This document shows positions 17,859 through 26,493 of a stretch of 64,000 nt of DNA, piece after piece (position 1 is the first letter of the stretch; each line of letters begins with the position of its first letter). Where the stretch lies: the NCBI GenBank assembly GCA_020847095.1, contig JADLCR010000055.1:20273-84272 (forward strand). Reading direction: 5' to 3'. The position numbers and the translations under genes are program-made. The notes under the pieces were generated by a model. That model was not told the origin of the DNA. It was given only the letters and a program-made list of their open reading frames with translations, and made no database searches. The stretch comes from Oligoflexia bacterium. Its GTDB lineage: Bacteria > Bdellovibrionota > Bdellovibrionia > JABDDW01.

Positions 17859-17880
17859 TGCAACCCCGGACTGCCGATAA
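17859..17880 (+). promoter_or_regulatory. Sigma-28 (FliA)-like promoter before the 17890 gene
   Basis: GCCGATAA at 17873-17880 is an exact match to the flagellar sigma-28 -10 consensus. A TATA-like element starts 16 bases upstream of it, where the consensus has TAAA with a 15-base spacer. The element ends 9 bases before the ATG at 17890, so the leader would be very short. FlgM, the sigma-28 antagonist, is encoded in this window. Confidence 0.4.
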
Positions 17881-17889
17881 TTTCTAAGC

Positions 17890-19893
17890 ATGAGACATCT
17901 CTTTGTTTTTATCATCTTGGCCCTCATTTACTTACCCGTCCACGGTGCCAAAAAAGGCGTTACCCTTCAAAGGGGTAGTTACGTTTTGGTTCGATTTGAG
18001 TCTTTTACGCTGGGAACGAGGCCCGCGGTGCCCAATTTTATGGGAACCGGAGACTATGCGTTTCGCGTGCCGCCTGATGAGCGCACGTGCAAAGCAAGCA
18101 TGCTGAGTATTTGCTACGATGCGATTGCAAAGGGCTACGATGAGCATGGCGCCGTTCGAGCTTGGATTCCCAGAAACTCGCAGATAATTGACTGTGGTCC
18201 AAAGTCATCAGGGTCGGAGTGCGACAATCGGGCTGATATTGAACGTCCCGGATGGCGCTATGTGAGAGTTCATTATATTGCCGTGGATCCCGAGTATGAA
18301 AGCGGTCGCTACTTTGAAGTGGTCAAATACCTTTGGGTGAGAGAAAGTCCCGATCTCAAAACTGGAGATCCAGGGATAGTTGGAATTCGTCGTTCGGTAG
18401 GGCCGGGATCAGATCCCAATAATGCAAAAATTTCGGCTTGTACTAGCGGCTGTGGGCCAAAGGATGAAGCTAAGTCTCTTGTGACATCAGTTTGGGACAT
18501 TTTTGGAAAGCTTTTGCCCAGACAAAATCCAACACTTCCTCCTGTAGGGTTGCCAAGTCCCGAGCCGGGCCCCCAAAGAACAAGGACACCACTTGATGAG
18601 CGGGTCGGGGAAGTAAAAGGGGGCTTACCAAGCCCATTGAAGAGCATCGGGTTGGCTGTTCCAAAAGTTGATTTGTCTGGCGATTTCACTTCTGGGCTTG
18701 AGGGCCCTTTGCCACCGGTTTGTCGCAGCTTAGCGTTAAAATCTGAAAAGGCGCTTATGCAAAATTGGAGACTCAAAGAGCCCAGTCAAAAAACTGATCT
18801 CGTGAATTTATATGAAACCGATGTGACCTTTCGTTATACTCAGCGCACAGTTAGCTCTAAGACGAAGAAAAGTGATGTTTGTGAATTAAAGCTTGAAAGC
18901 TGTGGCGATGAACAAGCTCCCCACGGATTAAGGCTGGCTCAATTGGCTATCCAGGGGCGAGCGATGAGTAGTGATGCCTGCGGCACGCTTGTCACCCAAT
19001 GGTATGAACGATGCTCTCCAAAAATTGAAACCGAAAATGGAGAGGTTCCACTTGCACTGATCCCTCCAAGGGAACGGGCGCGTTCGGTTTTACATTCGCT
19101 TCCGGAAATTCAAGCGTCACTCAAAGGCCATTTGTCGAATACAAAAATGGCCTTGGGAGCCATCAATGCAAAGTTGGAACCGGCGGATTTAGCGGTTTGC
19201 ATTATCGCCTGGGAAATGCCTTTTTGGGATCATACTAGAATGAAAACCGGAGTGTGTAGTTCAAGAGGAGCACCGTGGGATTTGCCTTCAGATTATGGAT
19301 TACCCCAAATTATAGGCCCCGTTCCTTTCGATACCTTGAACAAATTTGCTGGAGCAAGAGCATCGGACCCTGCTTCATTTAAAGACATAAATGAATTTTT
19401 CAGTGAGTCCCGAATAGAGGCGGTTCGTGATAGCTATGCTGATCCGAGATGGAGCGGTCACGGGTCGTATATAGCATTAGGGCAGCAGGCCAAGACCAAG
19501 GCGGAGCGAGAGCTTATTGCACAAGGTCGGAGGCAAATGTTCTATATGAGAAATGACGCGGGAAAACGGCATAGCACCGCTGAACATTACATGATCGGAG
19601 ACGATCGAGACATTCAGCTTAAAATGATGTTGATGTTGATAGAATGGAAAATGGACACAGCGAGAAATGTATTTAGCGGAAATGACGGTAAATCGCGACT
19701 GTCTGCCCTTAAGCTTGGAATAAAAAACTATGATGGACATGCTAAAATTGAAAAATACGTGGCGGATAAATTGGCATGTATGAACAACATTCTAAAAATC
19801 CGGCAATCAAGCTTGTCAGCAAGGGAAAAGGAAGAGCGAATTTTAGATATTCTAACGAAGCGTTCTCCTAGGGAGGGTCCATGGAAAAAGTAA
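17890..19893 (+). CDS. Secreted protein with SH3-like N-terminus and transglycosylase-like C-terminus
   Basis: A 667-residue exported protein (signal peptide about residues 1-19, cut near VHGA). Residues 25-160 look beta-rich and SH3-like (VRAWIP, YVRVHYI, KYLWVRES). A Pro/Ser-rich linker follows around 215-245. The C-terminal domain carries spaced motifs resembling lytic transglycosylase family 1: a glutamate after a hydrophobic helix (AWEMPFW, E442), GLPQI at 470-474 (compare GLMQI) and NYDG at 613-616 (compare YNxG). This suggests a lysozyme-fold peptidoglycan enzyme, but no database check was possible and the fit is loose. It overlaps the next gene by 13 bases, and a sigma-28-like promoter lies just upstream. 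Confidence 0.6.
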   Translation: MRHLFVFIILALIYLPVHGAKKGVTLQRGSYVLVRFESFTLGTRPAVPNFMGTGDYAFRVPPDERTCKASMLSICYDAIAKGYDEHGAVRAWIPRNSQIIDCGPKSSGSECDNRADIERPGWRYVRVHYIAVDPEYESGRYFEVVKYLWVRESPDLKTGDPGIVGIRRSVGPGSDPNNAKISACTSGCGPKDEAKSLVTSVWDIFGKLLPRQNPTLPPVGLPSPEPGPQRTRTPLDERVGEVKGGLPSPLKSIGLAVPKVDLSGDFTSGLEGPLPPVCRSLALKSEKALMQNWRLKEPSQKTDLVNLYETDVTFRYTQRTVSSKTKKSDVCELKLESCGDEQAPHGLRLAQLAIQGRAMSSDACGTLVTQWYERCSPKIETENGEVPLALIPPRERARSVLHSLPEIQASLKGHLSNTKMALGAINAKLEPADLAVCIIAWEMPFWDHTRMKTGVCSSRGAPWDLPSDYGLPQIIGPVPFDTLNKFAGARASDPASFKDINEFFSESRIEAVRDSYADPRWSGHGSYIALGQQAKTKAERELIAQGRRQMFYMRNDAGKRHSTAEHYMIGDDRDIQLKMMLMLIEWKMDTARNVFSGNDGKSRLSALKLGIKNYDGHAKIEKYVADKLACMNNILKIRQSSLSAREKEERILDILTKRSPREGPWKK

Positions 19894-20450
19894 TCGCCTT
19901 GTTCTTGTTTTCATTGTTTATGCATTGCCATTGGGCGATGGCACAAACCGCCGTCGAATCAGATCCTATTTCAATTAAAGGGTCGGGGTATGAGGCAAGA
20001 GTTGTTGAGGGGCAGTATGGTATTCCGGGACGACAATTTGATGCGGTCGACTTTTACGTTAAGGCTTCAGGAAAAAAGTTTTTAACATTCAAGGCTCAAG
20101 ATGGTGCGAGCTTTCTTTCGGTTCGCTACTATCAACCAAAAGATTCTTCTAAAGAGTACTTTTTAACCTTGTGGCTTCATGGTGCCAATCACGTCGTTCT
20201 TAAGATTATTGAAGCAAAAGAAAACGGGGGGCAAGTTTTTGAGCTGTTTTCTCGGTCTGATATGAAGGTGAAGGTTAAAAACGGCTTGGTATTCATTGAC
20301 TATGAAGAAGATCTCACTTCTGAAGAAGTGCCAGAAACAGCTGAACGATTTAAGAGTCGATCGGCCACTTGGGACCCCGTGAATGGCCTTGTTGAATTGC
20401 CTAGGGGGCGGGAGCCTCAGGCTCGCAAGAAGAAGGCTCTGAAAAAATAG
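19881..20450 (+). CDS. Small secreted protein, partner of the 17890 gene
   Basis: A 189-residue protein with a signal peptide (HCHWAMAQT, cut near residue 22). The ribosome binding site AGGGAGGG lies inside the end of the upstream gene and the two frames overlap by 13 bases, so the genes are co-translated. The mature part is beta-rich up to about residue 140 and ends in a charged, lysine-rich tail (QARKKKALKK). No known family is recognised. If the upstream protein is a peptidoglycan enzyme, this could be a chaperone, inhibitor or anchor for it (inference). The 3' end overlaps the convergent lipoprotein gene by 50 bases. Confidence 0.65.
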   Translation: MEKVIALFLFSLFMHCHWAMAQTAVESDPISIKGSGYEARVVEGQYGIPGRQFDAVDFYVKASGKKFLTFKAQDGASFLSVRYYQPKDSSKEYFLTLWLHGANHVVLKIIEAKENGGQVFELFSRSDMKVKVKNGLVFIDYEEDLTSEEVPETAERFKSRSATWDPVNGLVELPRGREPQARKKKALKK

Positions 20451-21423
20451 TCATATAGACATGGCTGACACCGGTGCGAAAACTCACAAAGAGCATCTGT
20501 TTGCCATCTTTTGAAAGACTCGGCATCCAATCAACACCTTCCATATACGTCAAGCGCTTAAGGCAAGTTCCGTCGGCGTTGATCGAATAAATTTCAAAAT
20601 TGTCATCTTCGAGCCGATTGCTTGCAAACACGATCCTCTTGGAGTCAGCGGTCCAGGTGGGAAATAAGTTATGGCCCCGGGTCGTAATAATTGATTGCTT
20701 CTTACCATTTTGATCGGCGACGACAATTTGAGGTGTTTTTGATCGCAGTGTTACCCAGGCAAGTTTTTTGCCGTTGGGTGATGGCGATGCGAAGCCATCA
20801 AAACCGGATGTTTGTGAAATATTTATTTCGTGAGAACCGTCTTTTAAAAAAACATCAAAATCGTCCTTTGCATATCGAGTAAAGTAGATTTGGCCCGCCC
20901 TACCGTTAGAAGGTTCGCCGTCGTAGCCGGGCTTTTTTGTTAACCGTTGAATTTTGCTTCCATCGGGTTCACAAACATAGAGTTCGGCACCTAAAGCGGC
21001 AAGTTCAAACTGCCCTTTGTAAAAGAGCGGATAGGTCGGTGGTTGAGAAGTTTCACGCTCTTTTGATTCGTCGGTTGTTGATGAGTAAAGAATGCGCTGC
21101 TTGTCGAGCGCAAAGCTGACGCGATGAGATTCACCATCATTATAAGTCAAGCGACGCTCTCGCTTGGTTGAAAGATGGGTTACGTAAATTTGTGATTTTT
21201 CATGCGACGGTCTATGGGAGCTTTCAAAATAAACGGATTTCCCATCTAGAGAAAACGTGGGAAATCGATTTTGACCTATCATTGTTAATTGAGTCACGAC
21301 CGGGACGGAGTAATCCGGTGGAGTGGGCAAGGGGTCTTCAATGAGAGTTGTGCCTTTTAGCGAAGGCGCACAGGCAATTAGAATAAAAGTCGCGCAAACA
21401 ATTAGAAAAAATGGCGGTCTCAC
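20401..21423 (-). CDS. TolB-like beta-propeller lipoprotein
   Basis: A 340-residue protein with a lipoprotein signal: the lipobox LIAC puts the lipidated cysteine at residue 18. The mature chain holds WD40-like/PD40 repeats as in TolB, each with a pattern like FPTFSLDGKSVYFES, ASPSPNGKKLAW, FPTWTADSKRIVFAS and MPSLSKDGKQMLFVS. At least five repeats are seen, so a six-bladed propeller is likely. It lacks the N-terminal TolB domain and no tol-pal genes are near, so it is probably not TolB itself. Likely tethered to the inner leaflet of the outer membrane. MutY lies 12 bases upstream on the same strand. Confidence 0.8.
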   Translation of the reverse strand: MRPPFFLIVCATFILIACAPSLKGTTLIEDPLPTPPDYSVPVVTQLTMIGQNRFPTFSLDGKSVYFESSHRPSHEKSQIYVTHLSTKRERRLTYNDGESHRVSFALDKQRILYSSTTDESKERETSQPPTYPLFYKGQFELAALGAELYVCEPDGSKIQRLTKKPGYDGEPSNGRAGQIYFTRYAKDDFDVFLKDGSHEINISQTSGFDGFASPSPNGKKLAWVTLRSKTPQIVVADQNGKKQSIITTRGHNLFPTWTADSKRIVFASNRLEDDNFEIYSINADGTCLKRLTYMEGVDWMPSLSKDGKQMLFVSFRTGVSHVYMTIFSEPSSCEPEAPAP

Positions 21424-21435
21424 TTTTTTAGTGTC

Positions 21436-22410
21436 TCAAAGATCTTGGGTGAAGTTCAACACCTTGTGGACAACCGAACTAACGCCTAGTTTGTGGACTT
21501 GAGACGGGTCGATCCAGGTCCAGTGCTTGGAAGCTTTTTGAGGCGACTTCTTCTTAATGAAAACAAAAATCCTGTGATGGGTAATGGAGTGGGTGAAGTG
21601 AAATTTTTTAGGCTGTTTTGTTTTAAGCTTTACGGCCGTTCCAGGCAGTACCCAAGAGTTTTTAAGCCAGGGCGTGCCGTTAGAGTTTTTAACAAGGGCT
21701 AGCTTCTTATTTTTCGAACACAAAATAATTTGCCACAGCCAGGGTTCTTGTTTTTTCTTCTTTGATTTGACCGGTAACAGGTGCTGATTTTGATTCTTAA
21801 AACTTAGACAATTTTGGCGAATCGGGCAAAGCAGACACGATGGATTTTTGGGGGTGCATATGGTGGCACCTAACTCCATAACGGCCTGATTAAATGTCCC
21901 AGGGGAGTTCTTGGTCAAAAGGGATTGAGCCAATTTTCTTATGTCGGCCACCGTTGAGGGTTTTGAAATATCTTGGTTAATACTCTTTAATCGCGTGATC
22001 ACCCTTAGTACGTTGCCATCTACACAGGCGACGGGTTCATTAAAGGCAATGCTTGCAACTGCCGCTGCCGTGTAAGGGCCAACTCCTGGCAGTTCAAGCA
22101 ATTGGTCATAGGTTTGGGGTAGCTGGTGGCGAACCAAGCGTGCGAGTTTGATCAGATTTCGCGGGCGGGTGTAATATCCCAGCCCAGACCAAAGGCTTAA
22201 GACTTCGTCATCTTGAGCGCGCGCGAGACTTGTCAGGGTTGGGAAGCGTTTTAGAAACCGTTCAAAGTAGGGAATGACAACCCGCACCGTGGTTTGCTGT
22301 AGCATAAGCTCAGAAATCAAGATGGCGTATGGGTCCCTGAGAGCTCTCCATGGGAGTGGGCGTTTATTTTGCTGATACCACAAAATGAGTTTTTCACCAA
22401 TTGAAGGCAT
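21436..22410 (-). CDS. mutY: A/G-specific adenine DNA glycosylase
   Basis: Removes adenine mispaired with 8-oxoguanine. Catalytic E34 sits in ISELMLQQT and D131 in VDGNVLRV, with the helix-hairpin-helix LPGVGPYTA at about 107-115. The iron-sulphur cluster cysteines follow the canonical C-x6-C-x2-C-x5-C spacing at 184, 191, 194 and 200. After about residue 220 comes a lysine-rich linker and a divergent NUDIX-like domain (WLKNSWVLPGT) that in MutY recognises 8-oxoG. Length is 324. It may be transcribed together with the propeller lipoprotein gene downstream. Confidence 0.92.
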   Translation of the reverse strand: MPSIGEKLILWYQQNKRPLPWRALRDPYAILISELMLQQTTVRVVIPYFERFLKRFPTLTSLARAQDDEVLSLWSGLGYYTRPRNLIKLARLVRHQLPQTYDQLLELPGVGPYTAAAVASIAFNEPVACVDGNVLRVITRLKSINQDISKPSTVADIRKLAQSLLTKNSPGTFNQAVMELGATICTPKNPSCLLCPIRQNCLSFKNQNQHLLPVKSKKKKQEPWLWQIILCSKNKKLALVKNSNGTPWLKNSWVLPGTAVKLKTKQPKKFHFTHSITHHRIFVFIKKKSPQKASKHWTWIDPSQVHKLGVSSVVHKVLNFTQDL

Positions 22411-22447
22411 TGACCTTAGGGTTTAATCAAAAGGAAAATAGAAAGCT

Positions 22448-23377
22448 ATGGAATTTAAACCGTTAGATGGAAGAGTTTTTCCGAGATTTTCTGGCCTTAA
22501 AACGTTTTTTAGACTTCCGGTCGCTGAAATTTCCGATGACTTTGATGTCGCTATTTTTGGAGTGCCGTTTGATGGCGGAGCCAGCTATCGTGTTGGTCAA
22601 AGGTTTTCGCCCAGTAAAATTCGAGAGGTCAGTAGCCTTGGGCGAGGGTATCACTGGAGTCGCGACGCTCATTTTTCAAAATCGTTAAAAGTTGCTGATG
22701 TTGGAGACTCACCGACTGTTCCGATTGATATTCAACAAACCTACTAAAATGTTTAAAAATTTGTTTCAAGTATTGTGAAAACAAAAAAAAGATTTATTGG
22801 TGTGGGTGTTGATCATTCCGTTACTCTTCCGTCGCTTCGAGCGCTGAAGAAGCAACTTAAAACGCCTCTGGCTTTAATACACTTCGATGCCCATTTTGAT
22901 TCTTATCCACCGGCCTGGGATTGTGACTTTCATCATGGAACATTTGTCAGACACGCGGTTCAAGAGGGTCTCATTGACCCGAAACTTTCCCTACAAATCG
23001 GAATTCGAGGACCATTTTCTGTAAAAGAAGATGCAGCATTTTCAGAAAAACACGGAATAACGGTATGGGCCATGGAGGAGATCAGAAAGGCCGGCGTAGA
23101 AGGACTCGTTAAAAAATGGCCCAGCTTCGGAAATACTCCGGTGTTTTTAAGCTTTGATGTCGATTGCGTTGACCCCTCGCAAGCCCCGGGCACTGGTACT
23201 CCGGTTATTGGAGGGATGACTACTTATGAAGTGCAGCAGTTTTTAAGAAGTCTTCCTAAAATCAATCTTGTGGGAGCCGATGTTGTTGAGGTTATCCCGG
23301 CGTATGACCCGTCCGAGATTACAAGTTTATTAGCAGTGGATGTGATGTTCGAGATTCTGAGTCATATGTCATTGTAG
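22448..23377 (+). pseudogene. speB: Agmatinase (ureohydrolase) broken by two in-frame stops
   Basis: One continuous reading frame covers a full ureohydrolase of 309 codons, except for TAA at 22745-22747 and TAA at 22754-22756. Homology runs on both sides in the same frame: GVPFDGGASYRVGQRFSP before, and HFDAHFDSY, SFDVDCVDPSQAPGTGTP and ADVVEVIPAYDPSE after. Residues between the stops (NV, then KFVSSIVKTKKRF) read on naturally as family sequence. Metal-binding DxHxD and DxD residues are kept, but the usual GGDHS is GVDHS, and TPE is TPV. No ribosome binding site precedes the GTG at 22775, so a separate C-terminal protein is doubtful. The downstream propeller gene has a strong ribosome binding site of its own. 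Confidence 0.8.
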
Positions 23378-23386
23378 GAGGAGATC

Positions 23387-24652
23387 ATGAACGAGAATCC
23401 TTTTGATGTTTTCGTGGCGCTCGACGGCCCGGTGTTAAACGGGTTCGAAGGGCCTGCTGGGGTATTAAGACTTAGATATTTTCCAAACCATTCGTATGAA
23501 GTGAAGGTCAAATTTTTTGATGGAGCTGCGGGTGGGCATGCTGTGCAAATCAATAAAGAAGGCACAATCGGGTACCTCGGAGGGCTCGCGCGTTGTGGCA
23601 TTTTCTTCGACACAAAAACGCTCGAGGTTATTAAGCGCTTTTCGACCACCAATTACGGTTCCATTACGGTTCCTTATGAGAGCCAAACTCACGTTGTCTT
23701 TTTAACCGAGCGAACCTTTATAACCTCAATCCGGGGGCGCTTTTATAAGGTGAATATTGATGACACTGATAACGGTGAAGATCTGGGGCCACACAATTGC
23801 GCATTACCTCATGCGGTTAAACTCTCACCCTCGGGGCGTTATCTTTTTTACGGAGTCATGGATCACGATCTAAAAGGGTATGTGCGACAATTTGGAATTT
23901 TTGATCTTCAAGAGCCAGATCCACAAAAGCGAGCTCGCGTGATCGGGTTGGACGATACCGCTTGGCACTTTGCGATGCATCCAAAAGAAGACATCATTTA
24001 TGCAGTTTCCGAATGTTACGACCCTCAACCAGGAATCGGGGTTCCGTATGATTTTAACAATTTCGTTATTAGTTATCGGAAAAATTATGCTTGGAAAATC
24101 GATGGCCGAACGGGAAAAGAATTGGCCAAAGTTGTCATTCCTGCGTTTTTACCAAGTCATCTCACCAGTGACGTTGTCGTGATGGCTGACGAAAACGATA
24201 CGATATATTACAACAGCTGCGCATCGAGTACGATTACCGGAGTGCAGTTTAAAACTTCTAAAGTCTGGCACATTGATGAGAAAGTGACGTTTTGGTATGT
24301 TCTTTTTCACCCCGGTGTTTGGCGGGCGGCTCTTGAAAATCTTCTTGAGGCGGCGACTCGTGCGCATTTATTTGGAAGTACCCATGTGCTTTTAAAGGCC
24401 CTTCGAACCTCGCGCGGAAGTCTCGTCGACGGAAGTTACGGCCTGCAGTTAAGCCCCGACGGTAAACTCATGTTTTCTGCTCACCGAGGACTCAATCAAA
24501 TTTGGGTTTATGATTTTCCTAGCTTTAAATTGCGAAAAAAAATCAAACTTCCGCCGGCGCGGAAGTTTTTCAAACCCTATTTGGGAATTTTTGCCGACTA
24601 TCGATTGGGCATGCATCACGCCTACCTTTCAAAAGCATCGGCTAATAGGTAG
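23387..24652 (+). CDS. Beta-propeller-like cytoplasmic protein, unknown function
   Basis: A 421-residue protein without a signal peptide. AGGAGGAG lies just upstream of the ATG and only 9 bases separate it from the broken agmatinase gene. Short repeated blocks such as HAVKLSPSGRYLFYG, WHFAMHPKEDIIYAV and YGLQLSPDGKLMFSAH are typical of seven-bladed propeller repeats (YVTN/selenium-binding-like). The two N-terminal cysteines are not part of an obvious metal site. I do not recognise a specific family. The gene looks intact, so it has outlived the agmatinase lesion. Confidence 0.7.
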   Translation: MNENPFDVFVALDGPVLNGFEGPAGVLRLRYFPNHSYEVKVKFFDGAAGGHAVQINKEGTIGYLGGLARCGIFFDTKTLEVIKRFSTTNYGSITVPYESQTHVVFLTERTFITSIRGRFYKVNIDDTDNGEDLGPHNCALPHAVKLSPSGRYLFYGVMDHDLKGYVRQFGIFDLQEPDPQKRARVIGLDDTAWHFAMHPKEDIIYAVSECYDPQPGIGVPYDFNNFVISYRKNYAWKIDGRTGKELAKVVIPAFLPSHLTSDVVVMADENDTIYYNSCASSTITGVQFKTSKVWHIDEKVTFWYVLFHPGVWRAALENLLEAATRAHLFGSTHVLLKALRTSRGSLVDGSYGLQLSPDGKLMFSAHRGLNQIWVYDFPSFKLRKKIKLPPARKFFKPYLGIFADYRLGMHHAYLSKASANR

Positions 24653-24795
24653 ATCAAAAATTTGAAGTGAAATGAATCCCCGTATTCTTTTGTGAACAAT
24701 GAAAACTCTGTAGTGTTTTTTCGTTATTGCCTCTCATGGCATGGTTTGCAGTTAAGGCGAGCAGATTCATTCCGTATTTTTGAGAGAGGTCGCCG

Positions 24796-25140
24796 ATGAG
24801 GTTATTACATAAATCTATTTTAGGGGCCGCACTGAGCTTGGCGCTCATGTTAGATGCGTCGGATGCATTGGCGCAATCAACGCATAGTTATGCCAAGAAT
24901 CCAATAGATATTCAGAAGTATTGCGTTGAAAAATTTAGTCCGTCCGCCCAAGCCGTACTATTCAAGAATGTTCATTCCTTAGAGGTTTGGGCGTGTCAGC
25001 GTGATCTTGGTGGGCTTATTAGGTATGTAACCCTTAATCTTGATCAAGTATGTGAGAGGCAGTATGGAGAGCTTTCCATTGGGGCGGGCTGTGATTCAGA
25101 TCAAAATCCGAGGTCCTGTTCCTGCATCGTCAGGCGCTAG
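24796..25140 (+). CDS. Small secreted cysteine-rich protein
   Basis: A 114-residue exported protein, first of a row of six small secreted genes on this strand. GAGAGG lies 6 bases before the ATG. The signal peptide ends near ALAQS (about residue 26). The mature part of some 88 residues holds six cysteines, including a CSC pair close to the C-terminus. It does not share the two-cysteine layout of the five genes after it, so it is a different family. No function recognised. The 144 bases upstream hold no gene and probably the promoter of the cluster. Confidence 0.6.
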   Translation: MRLLHKSILGAALSLALMLDASDALAQSTHSYAKNPIDIQKYCVEKFSPSAQAVLFKNVHSLEVWACQRDLGGLIRYVTLNLDQVCERQYGELSIGAGCDSDQNPRSCSCIVRR

Positions 25141-25166
25141 GGATTAATTTTGGAAGAGAGGTGACT

Positions 25167-25574
25167 ATGATCAATAAAATGTTTTTTCTAACGTTAGTGT
25201 TATTCGCAAGTCATGCAAATGCTTGGCTTAACAAATGTACAGGAGAGCTCAGTTTTCCTGATTTGGGTCTCAGTATACCCATTGAAGCTCTGATTGAGGC
25301 ACCAGGTTCGGTTTTCTCAGAGCAAAAAGAGGTAAGTGCCAGGATGACATTGGGCTATGGCGATCCGATTGTCTTTGAATCAGTGACTCAAAATGGTTCA
25401 GAGCTCCAATTTGAATTGAGAATTCTTGAGCAAGATCTTCTCGGCCCCAACCCCGTGGTTTTGACTTTGAGCTTTGACATTGAAACGGAAAAGGCCCGAG
25501 TCAATCTTGATAAAAACGGTGCGGAAGGTCTTGAGTCTGACCTTGAATGTCGTCCCTTACCAAAGGTTCTTTGA
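25167..25574 (+). CDS. Small secreted two-cysteine beta protein (array member 1)
   Basis: A 135-residue exported protein; signal peptide MINKMFFLTLVLFASHANA. The ATG at 25167 is chosen over the GTG at 25161 because AGAGAGG ends 5 to 6 bases before it. The mature part is mostly predicted beta strand. It has just two cysteines, one right after the signal peptide (LNKCTG) and one near the C-terminus (DLECRP), as if a disulphide tied the chain ends together. A central GDPIVFES motif recurs in two other members. Unknown function. Confidence 0.65.
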   Translation: MINKMFFLTLVLFASHANAWLNKCTGELSFPDLGLSIPIEALIEAPGSVFSEQKEVSARMTLGYGDPIVFESVTQNGSELQFELRILEQDLLGPNPVVLTLSFDIETEKARVNLDKNGAEGLESDLECRPLPKVL

Positions 25575-25580
25575 GGTCAA

Positions 25581-26009
25581 ATGAGGACCATTATAAAATC
25601 TTTCGCTCTTTTGACTTTTTATTCATCGGTTGTTTTTGGTGATGCTCAGTCAGCTTCTTATTTATGTCAAACCCGTCATATCCGGTCGTGGTTGATTATT
25701 AATCTTAATGTCAATGGGAGTCACGAAGCTGACCTCGATTTTACTCAATTAGTTAAAGACACGGGCCAAAGTCAACTTCCCTTTAAATATTGCCTTAGCT
25801 GCACCGATGAATCCGCGGGCGATTCAATTGTTTTTGAGAGCTCATCCGGTGGCGATAACCCGTTAAGGACTTACCGTGTTATGTTTGTGACTGGACGAGC
25901 CCACGCTTATCTCACCATTTCGGAGCCCGACAAGCCAAATCTTGACTTTGAATTTATATGTGTCAAGCGAAAGCCCGGGGAGTTTATCACCTTTCATTTT
26001 AAAAATTAA
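25581..26009 (+). CDS. Small secreted cysteine beta protein (array member 2)
   Basis: A 142-residue exported protein starting 6 bases after member 1, with GAGG overlapping the stop of that gene. The signal peptide runs to about residue 24. The first mature cysteine is in SYLCQT and the last in FEFICVK; an extra CLSC pair lies in the middle. The motif GDSIVFES matches GDPIVFES of member 1 in position and context and is followed by strand-like sequence (RVMFVTGRAHAYLTI). Unknown function; a diverged paralogue of its neighbours. Confidence 0.65.
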   Translation: MRTIIKSFALLTFYSSVVFGDAQSASYLCQTRHIRSWLIINLNVNGSHEADLDFTQLVKDTGQSQLPFKYCLSCTDESAGDSIVFESSSGGDNPLRTYRVMFVTGRAHAYLTISEPDKPNLDFEFICVKRKPGEFITFHFKN

Positions 26010-26023
26010 TATTGGAGGATTTA

Positions 26024-26431
26024 ATGGATCGCTTTGGTTTAAATTTCTTGGTGTTCTTAGGCATGAGTCTTTCGCTTGGTTTCAGTGCTCACGCAGGGGA
26101 GCTAATTTGCGAGTCTAGTAAGTTTCCAGGAAAGTTAACAGTTAGGTTGGATCGCCATGATGACCGTCGTTCAGAAGCACTTTTAGAGTTGTCAACTGGT
26201 CCAGCAGGAACGATCGGGATCAAACTGTTTCAAGTTTTTTCAAGTGACCAAGACAATGGCGAAATCGGCCCCTACGATGTTTTTCAAAATACCCTTGATA
26301 ACGGTGATCAATCGACTCTCATTCAAGTTGTTTATGAACGACAACGCCTTTTGGCTGTTTTGACTATTGAAAAAGGTGGGGGCAAGAAGCCCCAAGGCCT
26401 AATTTTAAGCTGCATACGAGTTGAAAACTGA
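26024..26431 (+). CDS. Small secreted two-cysteine beta protein (array member 3)
   Basis: A 135-residue exported protein. The ATG at 26024 has GGAGG 5 bases upstream; an in-frame TTG at 26012 precedes that site and is rejected. The signal peptide ends near FSAHAGE. Two cysteines only: ELICES directly after the cut site and LSCIRVEN at the end. In place of VFES it has GPYDVFQN, followed by the same kind of strand (IQVVYERQRLLAVLTI) seen in member 2. It starts 14 bases after member 2. Unknown function. Confidence 0.65.
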   Translation: MDRFGLNFLVFLGMSLSLGFSAHAGELICESSKFPGKLTVRLDRHDDRRSEALLELSTGPAGTIGIKLFQVFSSDQDNGEIGPYDVFQNTLDNGDQSTLIQVVYERQRLLAVLTIEKGGGKKPQGLILSCIRVEN

Positions 26432-26493
26432 TTTGGTGTCAGAAATTAATGTAGGTTCTTAACTTAAACGCAAAATAAACGAAGGGGAGTAAT

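Noticed and set aside
22775..23377. Separate gene for the C-terminal two thirds of agmatinase
   Set aside because: The frame begins in the middle of the fold at a GTG without a ribosome site and is in frame with the upstream part; best treated as one broken gene.
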